Notes: generated from the sequence alone by a model not told the origin. Positions 49,980-61,386 are shown, counted from the stretch's first letter. The stretch is 64,000 nucleotides of DNA from Streptomyces lacrimifluminis (GCF_014646095.1 NZ_BMMU01000005.1:169248-233247), one strand, 5' to 3'. Program-made: numbers and translations.

Positions 49980-52900
49980 GCCGTCCTGGTTGCCCACCTC
50001 GGCGCCGTCGAAGTGGGCGGCCATGTACAGGTCACAGCGAGCCCCCGCGTCGGACGGCAGCTCCTGATGCCGCCGCCGTCGCCGCGCCTGCCGTTCGGGC
50101 TCCCACGGAACGGCCGTCCGGTAATGGCCGTCCGGGACGCGGATCTCCTCGAACAAGGTATGGGCCCGATCCCGGTCGGCCAGGGCGGAGCGGGCGTCGC
50201 CGGCGCCGTCCCAGGCTGCCGCCCGGGCCGTCAAAGCCCGTGCCAGAGACAGCCGTTGACCCGACTCACCTGCCCGGTCCACCGCCTCGTGCGCCTCCCG
50301 CAGGGCGTCGGCCACCGCACGGGTCTCCAGGAGGACCAAGGCGGTGAGCGTACGAATACGCGGCAGGGCAAGGGGGTTGCCTTCGATCGCCAGTTGCGCG
50401 GCACGCTCCAGATGCCGGATCGCGTCCTCGTACTCGCCCCGCGCGCAGCACACCGTGGCCTGCGCGAGGAGCATCTCGACGAGTCCCGTCCGATGGCCCG
50501 TCCGTTCCGCGATGTCACGAGCGTCATCGAGGTGCCGAGCGGCATCGTCCGGCCGGCTGATACGAACCTTCGCCACAGCCAGGCCGACCAGCGAGTCCAC
50601 CTCGCAGTTGCGGTTTCCCACCTGCCGGGACAGTTCGAGGGCATCCTCGTACGCGAGGATCGCGCGGTCGCTGTGCCCGGCGTCGTCGAACACCCTGCCA
50701 AGGGTCTCCAGCGCCACCGCTTCCCCGTAGACCGATCCGGAGTCACGCGAGACGAGGAAGCATTTCCGTAGCGCCTCCATCGCCTCGGCGAAGCGGGCCT
50801 GTTCCTGCAGAATCAGCGCGAGGTTCACCAGGGCCATCGAGTGCGTGTGGCGCCCGCTCTCACCGATCAGCGACGACAGCGCCTTGGTGACCGCTTCCTC
50901 CGCCTCGGCGAGATGCCCCAGGGAGTGGTAGAGGGAGGCCATGTTGATGAGCATGATCTCCGCGCTCTTGGTCACGCCGAGCTGCCGGTAGATGTCAAGG
51001 CACCGGCGGTAGAGCGGTGGCACCTCCTGGGGCTTACCGAGGAGCTTGAGGGTGACCCCCTTGCCCTGGAGTCCGGCGGCCTCGCCGAACAGCCATCCGG
51101 CACGGCGTGCCAGGGTCTCCGCCTCCTCGTACTCCCCCAGGGCCCCCTTCAGGTCCCCGTTCCGCCACCTCGCGTTCCCGGTGGAGAGGTTCATGGCGGC
51201 CTGGCCCTGGAGGTCGCCGCTCCGCTCGGCGGCCTCACGCGCGACAGCGGCCAGCCGTATCCAGTCCGACATCGGGCGCCGGTGGTGGAACAGGTCCAGC
51301 AGGGCGTCCACGAGCTGCCACGCGAAACGCGCGGGACCGTGTTCCGCCGCATGCGCGATCGCGGCGGCGATGTCCTCCCATTCGGATTCGAACCAGGCGT
51401 AGGCCTCGTCCTGCGTGCCGAATCCCCTCGGCCTCGACCACTCGGCGGGAGGAGGGCACGCCCACGGCACGTAGAGGCCGCACACCCGCGCCACATTGAC
51501 GACACTCTGCAGGTAGTGGTCCAGGACGCGTTCGACCGCGGCCCCCCGTTCGGACTCGTCGTCCTCCGCGACCGCGCGGTCCCTGGCGTACTCGTGCACC
51601 AGGTCGTGCCAGGCCGAGCGCCCGCTCCCGGCGTCCCGCAGCAGGTGCACTCGTTGCGCCAGGCGCAACAGGTCGGACATGTGCGGTTCGTCGATCCCGG
51701 CAGCGGCGGCGGCAGCGGCGGACGAGCGCCCTGTTCCCGCCACCAGGCCGAGGAGACGGAACGCCCGCCTCGCTTCGGCCGACAGTCCGCCGTACGAGAG
51801 GTCAAGCGCGGCCCGGACCGCCACGCTCTCCTCGCCCTCCACGTGCAGTCGCGCGAGGCGTCCCCTTTCGGCGAGGTCACGTACGTAGTCCCTGATGCTG
51901 CCCGGCCGGTCACCGATCCAGGAGCTGGCGACGCAGAGCGCGAGCGGCAGACGGTCGCAGAGTTCCACCAGCCGGGTCGCGGATTCCGGGTCGGCGGCGA
52001 CAGCGTCGGGACCGACCGCGGAGCTGATCAGCTCCAGGGCCTCCCCGCTGTCGAGCACATCGCAGGACACCCGGAACGCCCCGTCCAGAGTGACGAGTCC
52101 ATTGAGTCTGTGCCGACTGGTCACCAGCGTCAGCGAACCGTTGGAGGAGGGGAGCAGGTCCCGGACGTACGACGCGTCCGCCACGTCGTCGAGGACGACC
52201 AGGATCCGGCGCTCCGCCAGCACCGTGCGGTACAGCGCCGCCTGGGCCTCCCACCTGAGCGGAATGTCCCGGGACGCGCAGCCCAGTCCCTGCAACAGGA
52301 GGGGGAGCGCCTCCTGGGGAGTCATCGGCTCGGCATCGTCGAACCCCCGCATGTCCAGAAAGAGCTGGCCGTCGGGGAAATCGCCCGCGATCCGATGAGC
52401 CCAGTGCAGTGCCAGCGCGGTCTTCCCCACCCCGGCCGGCCCCACGACGAGGACGAGCGCCTCGGCCTGGCGTCGAGCGGCGTCGAGCAGGCGCAGTTGC
52501 GCGTTGCGGCCGACGAGGCGCCGCGGCTCTCGGGGGAGCTGCCGGGGAACCTGCCGGTGCTCTGGGGCCTGGCCTCGTCCGGATACTGGTTGCGCACGGT
52601 GAACAACGTCACCGCGCAACAGGCGCTGCTGCAGGGAGCCGATCTCTTCCGAGGGCTCGACTCCGAGTTCATCGACCATGCGTCGCCGCAGGTCGGCATA
52701 GACAGCCAACGCGTCCGCAGTCCGTCCGTCCCGTTGCAGAGCGCGCATCAGCAACGCGTGGGGGCGCTCCCGCAGTGGATGCTCCGAGGTGAGGCGGATC
52801 AGGTCGGCGGCGGCCGTCCGGTGCCGGCCGAGTTCCATGTCGGCCTCGGCCCTGCCTTCGCGAGCCGCGATGTACAACTCGGTCAGGCGTCGGCGCTCCG

Positions 52901-53345
52901 CCTCCATCACCGGCAGGTCCGGAAGAGGATCGCCGCACCAGAGCATGAGTGCCTCGTCATAACAGCGATGGGACTCCGCCCAGTCCCCGTGGGCGGCTGA
53001 CCGGGCGGCGTCCCTGAGTCTCTGCTCGAAGACGTGGACATCGACTTCGGCCGGGGCCACACGCAGCGAGTACCCCGGCCGGCGCGTGACCAGCAGTCCG
53101 CTTCCCGTGGGGCCAAGGGCGCGGCGCACTTCGGCCACCACTGCCCGGACCCGCGCCTCGGACGCGCTGGGCCCGTGCTCACCCCACATGCTCCGGGTCA
53201 GGCGCTCGACGGACACGACGTGCTCCGCGTTGAGCAACAGCACGGCGCAGAGGGCGCGCTGGCGTCCGGTGAGAACGACCTTGCGCCCGTCGACCTCGAT
53301 CTCAAGCGCTCCGAGCAGGCGGAACCGAGGCTGAGGGTTGAGCAT
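49974..53345 (-). CDS. AfsR-like regulator: SARP, NB-ARC ATPase and TPR domains
   Basis: 1123 aa. Winged-helix DNA-binding part (1-105, FRLLGALEIEVDGRKVVLTG), BTAD (105-245, VDVHVFEQRLRDAARSAAHG), NB-ARC with Walker A GPAGVGKT (302-309) and Walker B RILVVLDDV, then TPR repeats in the last 400 residues (AMNLSTGNARWRNGDLKGAL, NRNCEVDSLVGLAVAKVRIS). This is the AfsR architecture, an ATP-dependent pleiotropic activator of secondary metabolism. It is convergent with a short SARP gene. No adjoining biosynthetic cluster is visible. Confidence 0.93.
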   Translation of the reverse strand: MLNPQPRFRLLGALEIEVDGRKVVLTGRQRALCAVLLLNAEHVVSVERLTRSMWGEHGPSASEARVRAVVAEVRRALGPTGSGLLVTRRPGYSLRVAPAEVDVHVFEQRLRDAARSAAHGDWAESHRCYDEALMLWCGDPLPDLPVMEAERRRLTELYIAAREGRAEADMELGRHRTAAADLIRLTSEHPLRERPHALLMRALQRDGRTADALAVYADLRRRMVDELGVEPSEEIGSLQQRLLRGDVVHRAQPVSGRGQAPEHRQVPRQLPREPRRLVGRNAQLRLLDAARRQAEALVLVVGPAGVGKTALALHWAHRIAGDFPDGQLFLDMRGFDDAEPMTPQEALPLLLQGLGCASRDIPLRWEAQAALYRTVLAERRILVVLDDVADASYVRDLLPSSNGSLTLVTSRHRLNGLVTLDGAFRVSCDVLDSGEALELISSAVGPDAVAADPESATRLVELCDRLPLALCVASSWIGDRPGSIRDYVRDLAERGRLARLHVEGEESVAVRAALDLSYGGLSAEARRAFRLLGLVAGTGRSSAAAAAAAGIDEPHMSDLLRLAQRVHLLRDAGSGRSAWHDLVHEYARDRAVAEDDESERGAAVERVLDHYLQSVVNVARVCGLYVPWACPPPAEWSRPRGFGTQDEAYAWFESEWEDIAAAIAHAAEHGPARFAWQLVDALLDLFHHRRPMSDWIRLAAVAREAAERSGDLQGQAAMNLSTGNARWRNGDLKGALGEYEEAETLARRAGWLFGEAAGLQGKGVTLKLLGKPQEVPPLYRRCLDIYRQLGVTKSAEIMLINMASLYHSLGHLAEAEEAVTKALSSLIGESGRHTHSMALVNLALILQEQARFAEAMEALRKCFLVSRDSGSVYGEAVALETLGRVFDDAGHSDRAILAYEDALELSRQVGNRNCEVDSLVGLAVAKVRISRPDDAARHLDDARDIAERTGHRTGLVEMLLAQATVCCARGEYEDAIRHLERAAQLAIEGNPLALPRIRTLTALVLLETRAVADALREAHEAVDRAGESGQRLSLARALTARAAAWDGAGDARSALADRDRAHTLFEEIRVPDGHYRTAVPWEPERQARRRRRHQELPSDAGARCDLYMAAHFDGAEVGNQDGS

Positions 53346-54147
53346 TGAAGGAATCTAGACCAACGCCGATGGACTGGCAACGAGCGTGTCCCGGCAGCGG
53401 AACAAGGCTGCCTCAGAGGCCGTTGGCGGACGCGCTCTCCGGTCTGCACTGGCCGCCGGACGACCGTCACCAGCAACGGTTCGCGCGGGACACAGCCGAG
53501 CCTGGCACTGATCCGCTGCGGCGAGCTTCACCAAGCCTTCTGGGGCTGGTCAGCTGACGACCGGGGGACCTGATCAACGCCAGCGGCGCCGACTTCCAGC
53601 GCTCGTGGGCGGCCAGATCGGCTCCCAACGGCCGGCCCTTCGTGCTCGTCTACGCCTACCTGCTCGGCGAGTTCACCGCCTTCGACCGACTCGGTCGCTT
53701 CATGCGGCCGACCCTGGCTCGCCGGGTCTTCGGGGCGTGCGGCGGGAAGGCGCCGCCATCGTGTCCCAATCTCCTGCCGCCTGGCTGTCAGTTGTCCGGT
53801 CAGGAACCGCAGGGTGCGGCTGGACAGATCAAACGAGGACGGGTGGACGAGCACGCGAAGCCCCTGGCGGACACAGGTGATCTTGGTCAAGAACCCATCT
53901 ACCAGGAGCTTCGTCGTTGCGCAGGACTGTCCAACTCGCGTTCAGCGCAGCCAACCTGGAAATCGCTCACTACCTGCGACGTTGTCGCACGACGAGGGGC
54001 GGTCCCCGTAAGACCGCCCCCACACCACCGAAGCCGCGCTACACTCCCGACGCCCGGCGAGACACCAGGTCAGACAGCAAAACCTGCTGGAGTACTAAGC
54101 GAATGGGTGAATACGCGCCCAGGCGGATCGCAGTGGCGAAAACGCCG
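53346..54147. other. 800-bp region without an intact gene, containing transposase debris
   Basis: Apart from the IS5-type fragment, ORFs on the plus strand (for example near 53,642-54,151) have no recognisable family and shift frame character midway. A segment near 53,660-53,720 reads LLGEFTAFDRLGRFMRPTLA in one frame, perhaps a relic. Likely decayed insertion DNA next to the regulator gene. Confidence 0.5.
53729..53890 (-). pseudogene. IS5-family transposase N-terminal remnant
   Basis: About 54 residues: LVHPSSFDLSSRTLRFLTGQ and LTARRQEIGTRWRRLPA. These match the conserved N-terminus of Streptomyces IS5/IS112-type transposases (SSIDLSSSTLRFLSG...GTRWRRLP). After RRLPAARPE the sequence loses similarity; the DDE catalytic part is gone. 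It marks an old insertion between the AfsR-like gene and the secreted protein gene. Confidence 0.65.
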
Positions 54148-54567
54148 TTAACTCCACCCTTCGCCCCCGTCACACCTGATTTTCCTCGTGCCGTCCATCG
54201 TGCAGACGTCGAGCCAGACCCGGGTTTGCTCCGGAAGGTCACCGGTTTTCCAGTCCGTACAATAGTTCGCAGTGTGACCGGCGGTGCTGACGGTGCGAAT
54301 GAGGTTGCCGGTGTCTCGATTGTACAGCCACGCCTTTATGGAATACCCGTCGGCTCTCAGGTCGCAGGCTTTCAGCGCGTCGCCGGGCGTACTCCCGATC
54401 GGATCCGCTTTAAACCACCCGTACCCATCAGTGGTGCAGACAGGGCATGGCGAACTATGGACGGTAACATCTGTACTTGCTTGCGCCGGAGTCGCGGCCA
54501 ACACCACCATCCCCCCAGTCACTATCGCCGCCGTTAGCGCATTCTTCATGAAACGAGAAATCGGCAT
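54148..54567 (-). CDS. Small secreted Cys-containing protein
   Basis: 139 aa from the ATG at 54567 with GGAGAGGGAAACT upstream on the minus strand. A Sec signal (MPISRFMKNALTAAIVTGGM, hydrophobic, then ATPAQAST with cleavage after AQA) precedes about 105 mature residues with six Cys (SSPCPVCTTDGYGWF, LKACDLRADGY, NYCTDW, LDVCTMDG, RCDG). Extracellular role unknown. It is lower in GC than its neighbours. Confidence 0.8.
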   Translation of the reverse strand: MPISRFMKNALTAAIVTGGMVVLAATPAQASTDVTVHSSPCPVCTTDGYGWFKADPIGSTPGDALKACDLRADGYSIKAWLYNRDTGNLIRTVSTAGHTANYCTDWKTGDLPEQTRVWLDVCTMDGTRKIRCDGGEGWS

Positions 54568-54994
54568 GAGTTTCCCTCTCCGTTGATGGGTTGGCTGAGC
54601 TGACCGCATCGCTCTTGATACCAGATGCCTGTCCTGTGGCAACCCCCAGAAATCCCTGCGGCGATCACAAAGATGTGCGACGACCCTTCCCCCGTCAATC
54701 GCTCTCCTCGTTCGGCATTCCTGTCGGATGCCCCAGGCGGTTCCGACCTTGATCCCAAGCCTCCCCCAAGGACCTTTCTCGCGGCTTTCAACGCTCTTTC
54801 ACGCCGATTCGCCGGCGACATCGGTCGCCTACCGGCCTAAAAATCCCCCGAAATACCTGAACCACTCGGATTTTTGATATTTCCGCTTAAATTCAGCCAG
54901 AACCGGGCTTGAGGCCATGAAGCAGTACGCCGACGGGGCGGGAGCCACTGGCTCCCGCCCCGAGATCGTCACGGTCACTGTGCGCGCCGCGAAG
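54568..54994. other. Intergenic region with terminator for the leftward ATPase operon
   Basis: 427 bp with no supported gene. GGGGCGGGAGCCA (54935-54947) pairs with TGGCTCCCGCCCC (54949-54961), a perfect hairpin that ends transcription of the OppF/OppD pair. The rest is AT-richer than the flanks and shows no family-like frame. Confidence 0.6.
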
Positions 54995-56104
<1,110 letters not shown>

Positions 56105-56117
56105 GTCTCGGTGCTCC

Positions 56118-57179
56118 CTAGCGCAGCCGGGGCTGGATCTTGTCGATGAAGATGGTCTGCTTCTGCTCCGCCGACAGATGACACGCGGAGGCGCGCCCGT
56201 CCGCCAGCGGCGGCCGTACGTCGGTGCAGCGGCTGCCCGGCACCTCGCCGGTGAAGGCGCAGCGCGGGTGGAAGGGGCAGCCCGAGGGCGGGTTGAGCAG
56301 CGAGGGCGGCGAGCCGGGGATCGGCGTCAGCTCCTCGTTGATGTCGCCGTCCAGACGTGGCATGGAGCTGAGCAGACCCCAGGTGTACGGGTGCTTCGGC
56401 GTGCGGAGCACTTCCTTCACGCTGCCGCGCTCCACGGCCCGGCCCGCGTACATCACCAGCAGGTCGTCGGCCATGGTCGAGATGACGCCGAGGTCGTGCG
56501 TGATGAAGATGATCGCGGAGCCGAACTCCTGCTGGAGGTCCTTGAGCAGGTCCAGGATCTGGGCCTGCACCGTCACATCCAGCGCGGTGGTGGGCTCGTC
56601 GGCGATCAGCAGGTCGGGGTCGCACATCAGCGCCATGGCGATCATCGCGCGCTGGCGCATACCGCCGGAGAACTGGTGGGGGTAGTCGTCGAAGCGGGTC
56701 CTGGGCTGCGGTATGCCGACCTTCTCCAGCATGTGCACGGCACGGTCCCTGGCCTCCTTCTTGGAGGCGCCGGTGTGCTTCATGAACGGCTCGGACAGCT
56801 GGCGGCCCACCGTGTAGTACGGGGAGAGCGCGGTCAGCGGGTCCTGGAAGATCATCGCCATCTTGTTGCCGCGGAGCCGCTCCAGCTCCTTCTCCGTGGC
56901 GGTGACGAGTTCCTTGCCGTCGAGGACGATCTCGCCGTCGACGGTCGAGGTCCTCGGGTTGTGCAGGCCGAGGATGGTCAGGTTGGTGACGGACTTGCCG
57001 GATCCCGACTCGCCCACGATGCCCAGGGTCCTGCCGCGCTCGACGTCGAAGGAGAGGCCGTCGACCGCCTTGACGATGCCGTCCTCGGTGGAGAACCGCA
57101 CCTTGAGATCGCGGACCGAGAGGAAGCTGTCCGGACCGGTCGGGGCCGGTGCGCCCTCGGGCTTAGTCAGTGTGGTCAC
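56118..57179 (-). CDS. Oligopeptide ABC transporter ATPase, DppD/OppD-type
   Basis: 353 aa. Walker [21 protein letters not shown], signature [16 protein letters not shown], Walker [10 protein letters not shown]-loop FITHDLG, and OppD C-terminal CPFHPRCAF. Strong similarity to the ATPase at 8,320-9,366 across the whole length (for example [20 protein letters not shown] in both) suggests paralogy. With OppF downstream it provides an ATPase pair with no adjacent permeases, so it may serve importers elsewhere, including those in this window. Confidence 0.94.
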   Translation of the reverse strand: MTTLTKPEGAPAPTGPDSFLSVRDLKVRFSTEDGIVKAVDGLSFDVERGRTLGIVGESGSGKSVTNLTILGLHNPRTSTVDGEIVLDGKELVTATEKELERLRGNKMAMIFQDPLTALSPYYTVGRQLSEPFMKHTGASKKEARDRAVHMLEKVGIPQPRTRFDDYPHQFSGGMRQRAMIAMALMCDPDLLIADEPTTALDVTVQAQILDLLKDLQQEFGSAIIFITHDLGVISTMADDLLVMYAGRAVERGSVKEVLRTPKHPYTWGLLSSMPRLDGDINEELTPIPGSPPSLLNPPSGCPFHPRCAFTGEVPGSRCTDVRPPLADGRASACHLSAEQKQTIFIDKIQPRLR

Positions 57180-57509
57180 GGTGGTTCGTTCTTCCTGGGA
57201 GTGCCGGACCTACGGGGTAGGTGCAGGGATACACGACGTGGGTAAGAACGCTCCGGGCCGGACCGCGACGTCAGTAAGGCCGGGCCGTCGGGCTCCCACC
57301 AGGGACGCTTCACCGGTTTGGACCAATGCCTGTCCCACTATCAGATCAACCTGGCATTTCCGCAGGCCACACACGGTGAACGCACCGTTGACGGGCACAG
57401 AGCACCACTGATAGATACCTGATCAACCCGCTTGGCCCACCCGGTCGAGCCGGGCCCGGCAGCCCCACCCTGCCGTCCCTGCGCGAGTGATGACACGAGG
57501 CCAGGTTCT
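57180..57509. other. Divergent intergenic region between ATPase operon and importer operon
   Basis: 330 bp without ORF support. It contains the plus-strand promoter listed separately and should hold the minus-strand promoter of the ATPase pair. No clear operator dyad was seen. Confidence 0.45.
57388..57417 (+). promoter_or_regulatory. Putative promoter of the binding-protein operon
   Basis: TTGACG (57388-57393) and TAGATA (57412-57417) are separated by 18 bp, fitting the Streptomyces housekeeping consensus. The start codon at 57510 is about 85 nt beyond the likely transcription start. Confidence 0.5.
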
Positions 57510-59363
57510 ATGAATGCTCACGACCGGCGCAGCAGAGAGAACCGAAGCCCGAGGAGCGGTACGGTCCGGCTTCTCGCCACCGTCCTCACGCTCGCGGCCG
57601 TTGTCCCGGCGCCGTCAGCCCTCGCGCCCCAGCGGGCGTCGGCGGCGGACGGCGACAAGGTCCTCACCGTCGCCGTCGCCCAGAGCGTCGACTCCCTGAG
57701 CCCCTTCCTGGCGTCCAGGCTGGTCAGCACCAGCATCCACCGGCTGATGTACGAGTACCTGACCAACTACGACCCCAAGGACGCCCACCCGGTTCCGGCG
57801 CTCGCCACCAAGTGGACGCCGTCCGCCGACAAGCTCACCTGGACGTACACGATCCGCTCCGACTCCACGTGGTCGGACGGGCGGCGGACCACCGCCGAGG
57901 ACGCGGCGTGGACGTTCAACAAGATGATGACCGACGAGGGGGCCGCCACCGCGAACGGCAGCTACGTCGGCAACTTCGAGAAGGTGACGGCTCCGAGCCC
58001 GACCCGGCTCGTCATCGAACTGAAGAAGCCGCAGGCCACGATGGCCGCCCTCGACGTGCCGATCGTGCCCAAGCACATCTGGGAGAAGGTCGGGGACTTC
58101 TCCGATTTCAACAACGACAAGAGCTTCCCCGTCGTCGGCAACGGGCCGTTCGTCCTCACCGACTACAAGGCCGACAGCTACGTCCGCCTCAAGGCCAACA
58201 AGAACTTCTGGCGCGGCGCCCCGAAGTTCGACGAACTGGTCTTCCGGTACTACAAGGACCAGGACGCCGCCGTCGCCGCCCTGCGCAAGGGCGAGGTCTC
58301 CTTCGTCGCCGGGGCCCCCGCCCTGACGCCCGCTCAGGCCCAGTCCCTCAAGGGCGTGAAGAACATCCGCGTCAACGAAGCGCCCGGCCGCCGCTTCTAC
58401 GCCCTCGCCGTCAACCCTGGCGCGAAGGCCGCGAACGGCGAGAAGTTCGGTGACGGACATCCCTCGCTCCTCGACGAGCGGGTGCGGCACGCGCTGTTCA
58501 CGGCCGTGGACCGTACGACCCTCATCGACAGAGTCTTCCAGGGCCACGCGGTCGAGGGCGAGGGCTACATCCCGCCGCGCTTCTCGACGTACTTCTGGAA
58601 ACCGTCGGCGAGCCAGAAACTCGCCTACGACCCCGCGAAGGCCGCCCAACTCCTCGACCAGGCCGGCTACCGGAAGAACGGCGACGGCAAACGGGTCGGC
58701 AAGGACGGCAAGCCGATCACCTATCGCATCCTGTGCCACGCCACCGACCCCAACGACAAGGCCGTCGGGCAGTACCTCCAGGAGTGGTGGAGCGACCTCG
58801 GCATCGGTGTGCAGCTCGACTGTCTGGACAACGTGAGCGATCCCTGGCTGGCGGGCACCTACGACCTCGCCTTCGACGGCTGGTCCGTCAACCCCGACCC
58901 CGACTTCGTCCTGTCGATCCACACCTGTGGGGCCCTGCCCGCCACGCCCAAGGACGTGGGCGCGACCGACAACTTCATCTGCGACAAGAAGTACGACGAC
59001 CTGTACGCGCGCCAGCTCGCCGAGTACGACCCGGCCGAACGGGCGAACATCGTCAAGCAGATGGAGTCACGGCTGTACGACCTCGGGTACATGAACGTCA
59101 TGGCGTACCCGAACGCGGTCGAGGCCTACCGCACGGACCAGATCAAGTCGATCACCACCATGCCGGAGAAGGCGGGCAACATCTACGGCCAGGACGGCTA
59201 CTGGAGTTGGTGGTCGGCGGTTCCCGCCTCCGCCGACAGCTCGTCCGACGACTCCGGCTCGACGGGGGTCATCGCGGGCACCGTCGGAGGTCTCGCGGTC
59301 GTCCTCGGCGCGGTGGTGTTCTTCGTGATGCGCCGCCGGGCCGGTGCAGAGGATCGCGAGTAG
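57510..59363 (+). CDS. Peptide-binding protein with Sec signal and C-terminal membrane anchor (SBP family 5)
   Basis: 617 aa from the ATG at 57510. Sec signal (VRLLATVLTLAAVVPAPSAL, AxA-like SALAPQRASA) without a lipobox. The family 5 domain (VAVAQSVDSLSPFLASRLVS, KHIWEKVGDFSDFNNDKSFP) ends near 575. A Ser/Asp/Gly linker, one TM helix (VIAGTVGGLAVVLGAVVFFV) and a basic RRRAG tail follow, so the protein is anchored at its C-terminus instead of by lipid. First gene of a full five-gene importer operon. Confidence 0.93.
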   Translation: MNAHDRRSRENRSPRSGTVRLLATVLTLAAVVPAPSALAPQRASAADGDKVLTVAVAQSVDSLSPFLASRLVSTSIHRLMYEYLTNYDPKDAHPVPALATKWTPSADKLTWTYTIRSDSTWSDGRRTTAEDAAWTFNKMMTDEGAATANGSYVGNFEKVTAPSPTRLVIELKKPQATMAALDVPIVPKHIWEKVGDFSDFNNDKSFPVVGNGPFVLTDYKADSYVRLKANKNFWRGAPKFDELVFRYYKDQDAAVAALRKGEVSFVAGAPALTPAQAQSLKGVKNIRVNEAPGRRFYALAVNPGAKAANGEKFGDGHPSLLDERVRHALFTAVDRTTLIDRVFQGHAVEGEGYIPPRFSTYFWKPSASQKLAYDPAKAAQLLDQAGYRKNGDGKRVGKDGKPITYRILCHATDPNDKAVGQYLQEWWSDLGIGVQLDCLDNVSDPWLAGTYDLAFDGWSVNPDPDFVLSIHTCGALPATPKDVGATDNFICDKKYDDLYARQLAEYDPAERANIVKQMESRLYDLGYMNVMAYPNAVEAYRTDQIKSITTMPEKAGNIYGQDGYWSWWSAVPASADSSSDDSGSTGVIAGTVGGLAVVLGAVVFFVMRRRAGAEDRE

Positions 59364-59395
59364 CCGATGAACGACCGTGCCCCGAAGGGCTGTTG

Positions 59396-60460
59396 ATGAC
59401 CGCTGACGCAGTGTCGGCGTCGGTCGTGGAGTCCGGCGGTGCGGCCCTCGCCGCCCCGCCGGACCGCGGTCCGCGCCGCAACCGGGCCGCCTATCTGCGG
59501 TACGGGGCGGGCAAGCTGGGCGGCGCCGTCGTCTCCCTGCTCGCCGTCCTCGTCACCAGCTTCTTCCTCTTCCGGCTGATCCCCGGCGACCCGGTCAAGA
59601 CCATGACGGGCGGACGCCAGGTGTCGGCCGCCCAACTGGCTTCCTACCGAAGGGAGTTCGGCCTCGATCTGCCGCTGTGGCAGCAGTTCACGGACTACTG
59701 CGGCAAGGCTCTCACCGGCGACCTCGGCACGTCGTACCAGTTCCGGGCCCCGGTCATCGACAAGATCACCGAGGCGCTGCCGAACACCCTGCTCCTGACC
59801 GTCACCTCGTTCGTCCTGTACACCGCGCTCGGTATCTTCCTCGGCACCCGTGCCGCATGGCGCAACGGCGGACCGGGCGACCGGCTCAACACCGGTCTGG
59901 CGCTCGCTCTCTACTCGATTCCGTCGTTCTGGCTCGGGCTGCTGCTCATCATCGTCTTCTCGGTCGGCGTGGGCCCGGTCCCCGGACTCTTCCCGACCGG
60001 CGGCATGGAGTCGGGCGGTGAGACCGGCTTCGCGTACGTCCTCGATGTCGCCCACCATCTCGTCCTGCCGGTGGTGACGCTGGTCGCGGTCGAGTACGGG
60101 CAGACCCTGCTGGTCACGCGCTCGGCACTGCTCGACGAGATGGGCGGCGACTATCTGACGACCGCCCGTGCCAAGGGCCTCAGGGACGACCTGGTCCGGC
60201 GCAGGCACGCCGTACCGAACGCCATGCTGCCGACCATGACGCTGATCTTCGTCAACCTCGGCCGGACCGTCGCGGGAGTGATCCTCGTCGAGACCGTCTT
60301 CTCCTGGCCGGGCCTCGGCGGGCTCTTCTACCAGGCGCTGAGCGTGCCCGATCTCCCACTGGTCCAGGGGCTGTTCTTCGTCTTCGCCGCGGCCGTGATC
60401 GTGATGAACACGCTGGCCGACCTGCTCTATCCGCTCCTCGATCCCCGGGTGGGCCGATGA
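59396..60460 (+). CDS. ABC transporter permease, DppB/OppB family
   Basis: 354 aa from the ATG at 59396. A polar N-terminus of about 38 residues precedes the OppB core (LGGAVVSLLAVLVTSFFLFR, LWQQFTDYCGKALTGDLGTS) and the EAA loop DYLTTARAKGLRDDLVRRRH. It overlaps the DppC gene by 4 nt (ATGA). An exceptionally long N-terminus for this family is the only oddity. Confidence 0.93.
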   Translation: MTADAVSASVVESGGAALAAPPDRGPRRNRAAYLRYGAGKLGGAVVSLLAVLVTSFFLFRLIPGDPVKTMTGGRQVSAAQLASYRREFGLDLPLWQQFTDYCGKALTGDLGTSYQFRAPVIDKITEALPNTLLLTVTSFVLYTALGIFLGTRAAWRNGGPGDRLNTGLALALYSIPSFWLGLLLIIVFSVGVGPVPGLFPTGGMESGGETGFAYVLDVAHHLVLPVVTLVAVEYGQTLLVTRSALLDEMGGDYLTTARAKGLRDDLVRRRHAVPNAMLPTMTLIFVNLGRTVAGVILVETVFSWPGLGGLFYQALSVPDLPLVQGLFFVFAAAVIVMNTLADLLYPLLDPRVGR

Positions 60461-61386
60461 CCGCCGAAACGACTCCCCCGGCGGCGCGGGCTCCGGCCGG
60501 TCCGCGACAGCTCGCCCGGCAGCGGCGCCGCGCCTCCCTCGTCCGGTTCTGGAACCGGTACCGAAGTCACCGCGCCGGCCTCCTGGGACTGGCCCTGCTC
60601 GCCCTCTTCGCGCTGGCAGCGCTGACCGCGCCGCTGACGGTCGGCCCGGACGTGGCGAGCGTGACGGAGGCGCCGGGCCGGCCGATGGAGAGTCCGAGCG
60701 GTGACTTCCCGCTCGGCACCGACCGGTTCGGGCGCGATCTGCTGGGTCTGCTCATCTGGGGCACGCGGGTCTCGCTGCTCATCGGGCTGCTCGCCGCCCT
60801 GCTCTCGGTGGTGATCGGCGCCCTGGTCGGGATCACCGCCGGACACTTCCGCGGGGTGTACGACACCGTGATGATGCGGGTGACGGACTGGTTCCTGGTG
60901 ATGCCGACACTGGTGCTCGCCATCGCGCTGGCCACCGTCATGTCCCGCTCGCTGGGCACCATCGTGCTGGCGATCGGCGTGACGTCCTGGCCGACGACGG
61001 CCCGGCTGGTGCGGGCGCAGACGCTCGCGGTGGAGTCGCGGCCGTACATCGAACGCGCGAAGGCGCTCGGCGGCGGGCACCGGCACGTCATGTCCCGGCA
61101 TGTGCTGCCCAACGTGATGCCGCTGGTGCTGGCGCAGGCCACTCTGATCATCTCCTCCTCCATCCTCGCCGAGGCGACCCTCGCCTTCCTCGGGCTCGGC
61201 GATCCGACGGTCGTGTCCTGGGGCGGCCTGCTCCAGGAGGCACGCGAGGCGGGCGCGGTCAGCTCCGGCGACTGGTGGTATCTGGTGCCGCCGGGCATCG
61301 CGATCGCCGTCGTCGCGCTGGCGTTCACACTGTGCGGGCGCGCGGTGGAGTCCGTTCTCAACCCCAGGCTGGGGGTGGCCCGTTGA
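60457..61386 (+). CDS. ABC transporter permease, DppC/OppC family
   Basis: 309 aa. N-terminal RQRRRASLVRFWNRYRSHRA, then TM1 and OppC features PLGTDRFGRDLLGLLIWGTR and the EAA loop YIERAKALGGGHRHVMSRHV. It overlaps both neighbouring genes by 4 nt (ATGA and TTGA), so translation of the operon is coupled. Confidence 0.93.
   Translation: MTAETTPPAARAPAGPRQLARQRRRASLVRFWNRYRSHRAGLLGLALLALFALAALTAPLTVGPDVASVTEAPGRPMESPSGDFPLGTDRFGRDLLGLLIWGTRVSLLIGLLAALLSVVIGALVGITAGHFRGVYDTVMMRVTDWFLVMPTLVLAIALATVMSRSLGTIVLAIGVTSWPTTARLVRAQTLAVESRPYIERAKALGGGHRHVMSRHVLPNVMPLVLAQATLIISSSILAEATLAFLGLGDPTVVSWGGLLQEAREAGAVSSGDWWYLVPPGIAIAVVALAFTLCGRAVESVLNPRLGVAR

Noticed and set aside
49941..49980. CRISPR-like short repeat array
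   Set aside because: Units are contiguous 8-mers without spacers; no cas genes anywhere in the window.
49473..53000. Long plus-strand frames opposite the AfsR-like gene
   Set aside because: Arg/Val-rich shadow translations of the TPR and NB-ARC region.
53605..54151. Plus-strand ORFs beside the transposase remnant
   Set aside because: No family features, no SD, and overlap with the transposase fragment on the other strand; treated as debris.
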